From NCBI RefSeq assembly GCF_932526225.1, contig NC_064044.1, forward strand, positions 15,565,453 through 15,625,452: DNA of 60,000 nucleotides, given 5' to 3'. Origin of the DNA: Nematostella vectensis. Taxonomy: Eukaryota; Cnidaria; Anthozoa; Actiniaria; Edwardsiidae. Below are positions 59,469 through 60,000 of this stretch, piece by piece. Each line of letters opens with the position of its first letter. Position 1 is the first letter of the stretch. The position numbers were made by a program, and so were the translations under genes. The notes beneath the pieces are model-generated. The model was not told the DNA's origin. It saw only the letters and a program-made list of their open reading frames with translations, and ran no database searches.

Positions 59469-59870
59469 GGGACACGGACACGACACGGACCCCACACAGA
59501 CCCAACACGGACACGACACGGACCCCACACGGACACGACACAGACCCACACGAAGACGACACGAACCCCACACAGACCCAACACGGACACGACACGAACC
59601 CCACACGGACACGACACGGACCCACACAGACCCCACACAGACCCAACACAGACCCAACACGGACCCCACACAGACCCAACACAGACCCCACACGGACCCC
59701 ACACAGACCCCACATGGACCCCACACAGACCCCACATGGACCCCACACAGACCCAACACAGACCCCACACGGACCCCACACGGACCCCACACAGACCCCA
59801 CATGGACCCCACACGGACCTCACACGGACCCCACACGGAACCCACACGGAACCCACACGGAACCCACAAT
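59469..59870 (+). repeat. CGGACCCCACA minisatellite, copy 2
   Basis: The unit order matches copy 1 from about 50,030 onward, including the variant CACACGAAGACGACACG. Confidence 0.9.
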
Positions 59871-60000
59871 GATGATGATGATTACGTGAGAAATCCTGGA
59901 TACGCGCCTGTTGCGTGAGGGCACCAAATCAAAGTTGGAGGCAGATTTGCATGATAACCACTTTCTCAAACACTCAAGCCTTTCCTTTGCCATTCCTCTT
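59871..60000. repeat. second copy of the 50,401-50,530 flank
   Basis: Identical by eye to 50,401-50,530 and running off the window edge. Confidence 0.85.

Overview
The window is eukaryotic genomic DNA. Its genes have introns with GT/AG borders, and most of the rest is transposon debris and tandem repeats. The gene families point to an animal, most likely an anthozoan cnidarian (coral or sea anemone). That taxon is an inference from an EGF plus fibrinogen-like secreted protein, an EF-hand plus death-domain protein and the style of the large DNA transposon; no search was possible.

Layout. (1) 1-13,060: a Helitron scrap, then a plus-strand gene (EGF exon 886-991, fibrinogen-start exon 1629-1730, later exons 11,929-12,107 and 12,620-13,060). 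Its 10.2-kb third intron is filled with minus-strand LINE remnants. One of these has had a 69-bp piece of its reverse-transcriptase reading frame amplified to about 41 copies. (2) 13,060-21,427: intergenic DNA with several minisatellites, at least five palindromic MITEs and a foldback element with 364-bp arms. One arm carries a well-formed type I hammerhead ribozyme. (3) 21,433-37,908: a complete, apparently intact Polinton/Maverick (virus-like DNA transposon), 16,476 bp, with inverted ends identical by eye for about 310 bp and a 5-bp target duplication (CGCAG). (4) 37,994-45,665: a clean seven-exon host gene for a 327-residue EF-hand plus death-domain protein; the Polinton sits about 80 bp upstream of its start codon. 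(5) 46,122-49,592: a LINE 3' end and a minus-strand three-exon four-helix membrane protein gene with a 768-bp MITE in its first intron. (6) 49,946-60,000: an array of a strongly G/T-rich, C-poor repeat whose copies share one fixed end, bracketed by two copies of a CGGACCCCACA-type minisatellite with identical flanks.

The Polinton encodes protein-primed DNA polymerase B, a retroviral-type integrase, a candidate major capsid protein, a packaging ATPase, a candidate minor capsid (penton) protein, a run of small membrane proteins, a 504-residue protein with a possible phospholipase A2-like patch, and a minus-strand block of Cys/His-rich, ankyrin, TFIIB-like and small membrane proteins. I found no adenain-type protease.

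The most interesting signal is regulatory. Nearly every Polinton gene has a TTTAAAGA-like motif 18-27 bases before its start codon. The motif falls into two flavours: GTGGTTTAAAGACRTG before polymerase, TFIIB, ankyrin and Cys/His genes, and TGATTTAAAGATT or TTTAAAAACATCTT before structural and membrane genes. This looks like an early/late transcription programme, possibly read by the element's own TFIIB. Several late-type leaders are near-perfect palindromes reaching the start codon. A separate GC-rich palindromic repeat is scattered through the element and lies in frame inside several of its genes.
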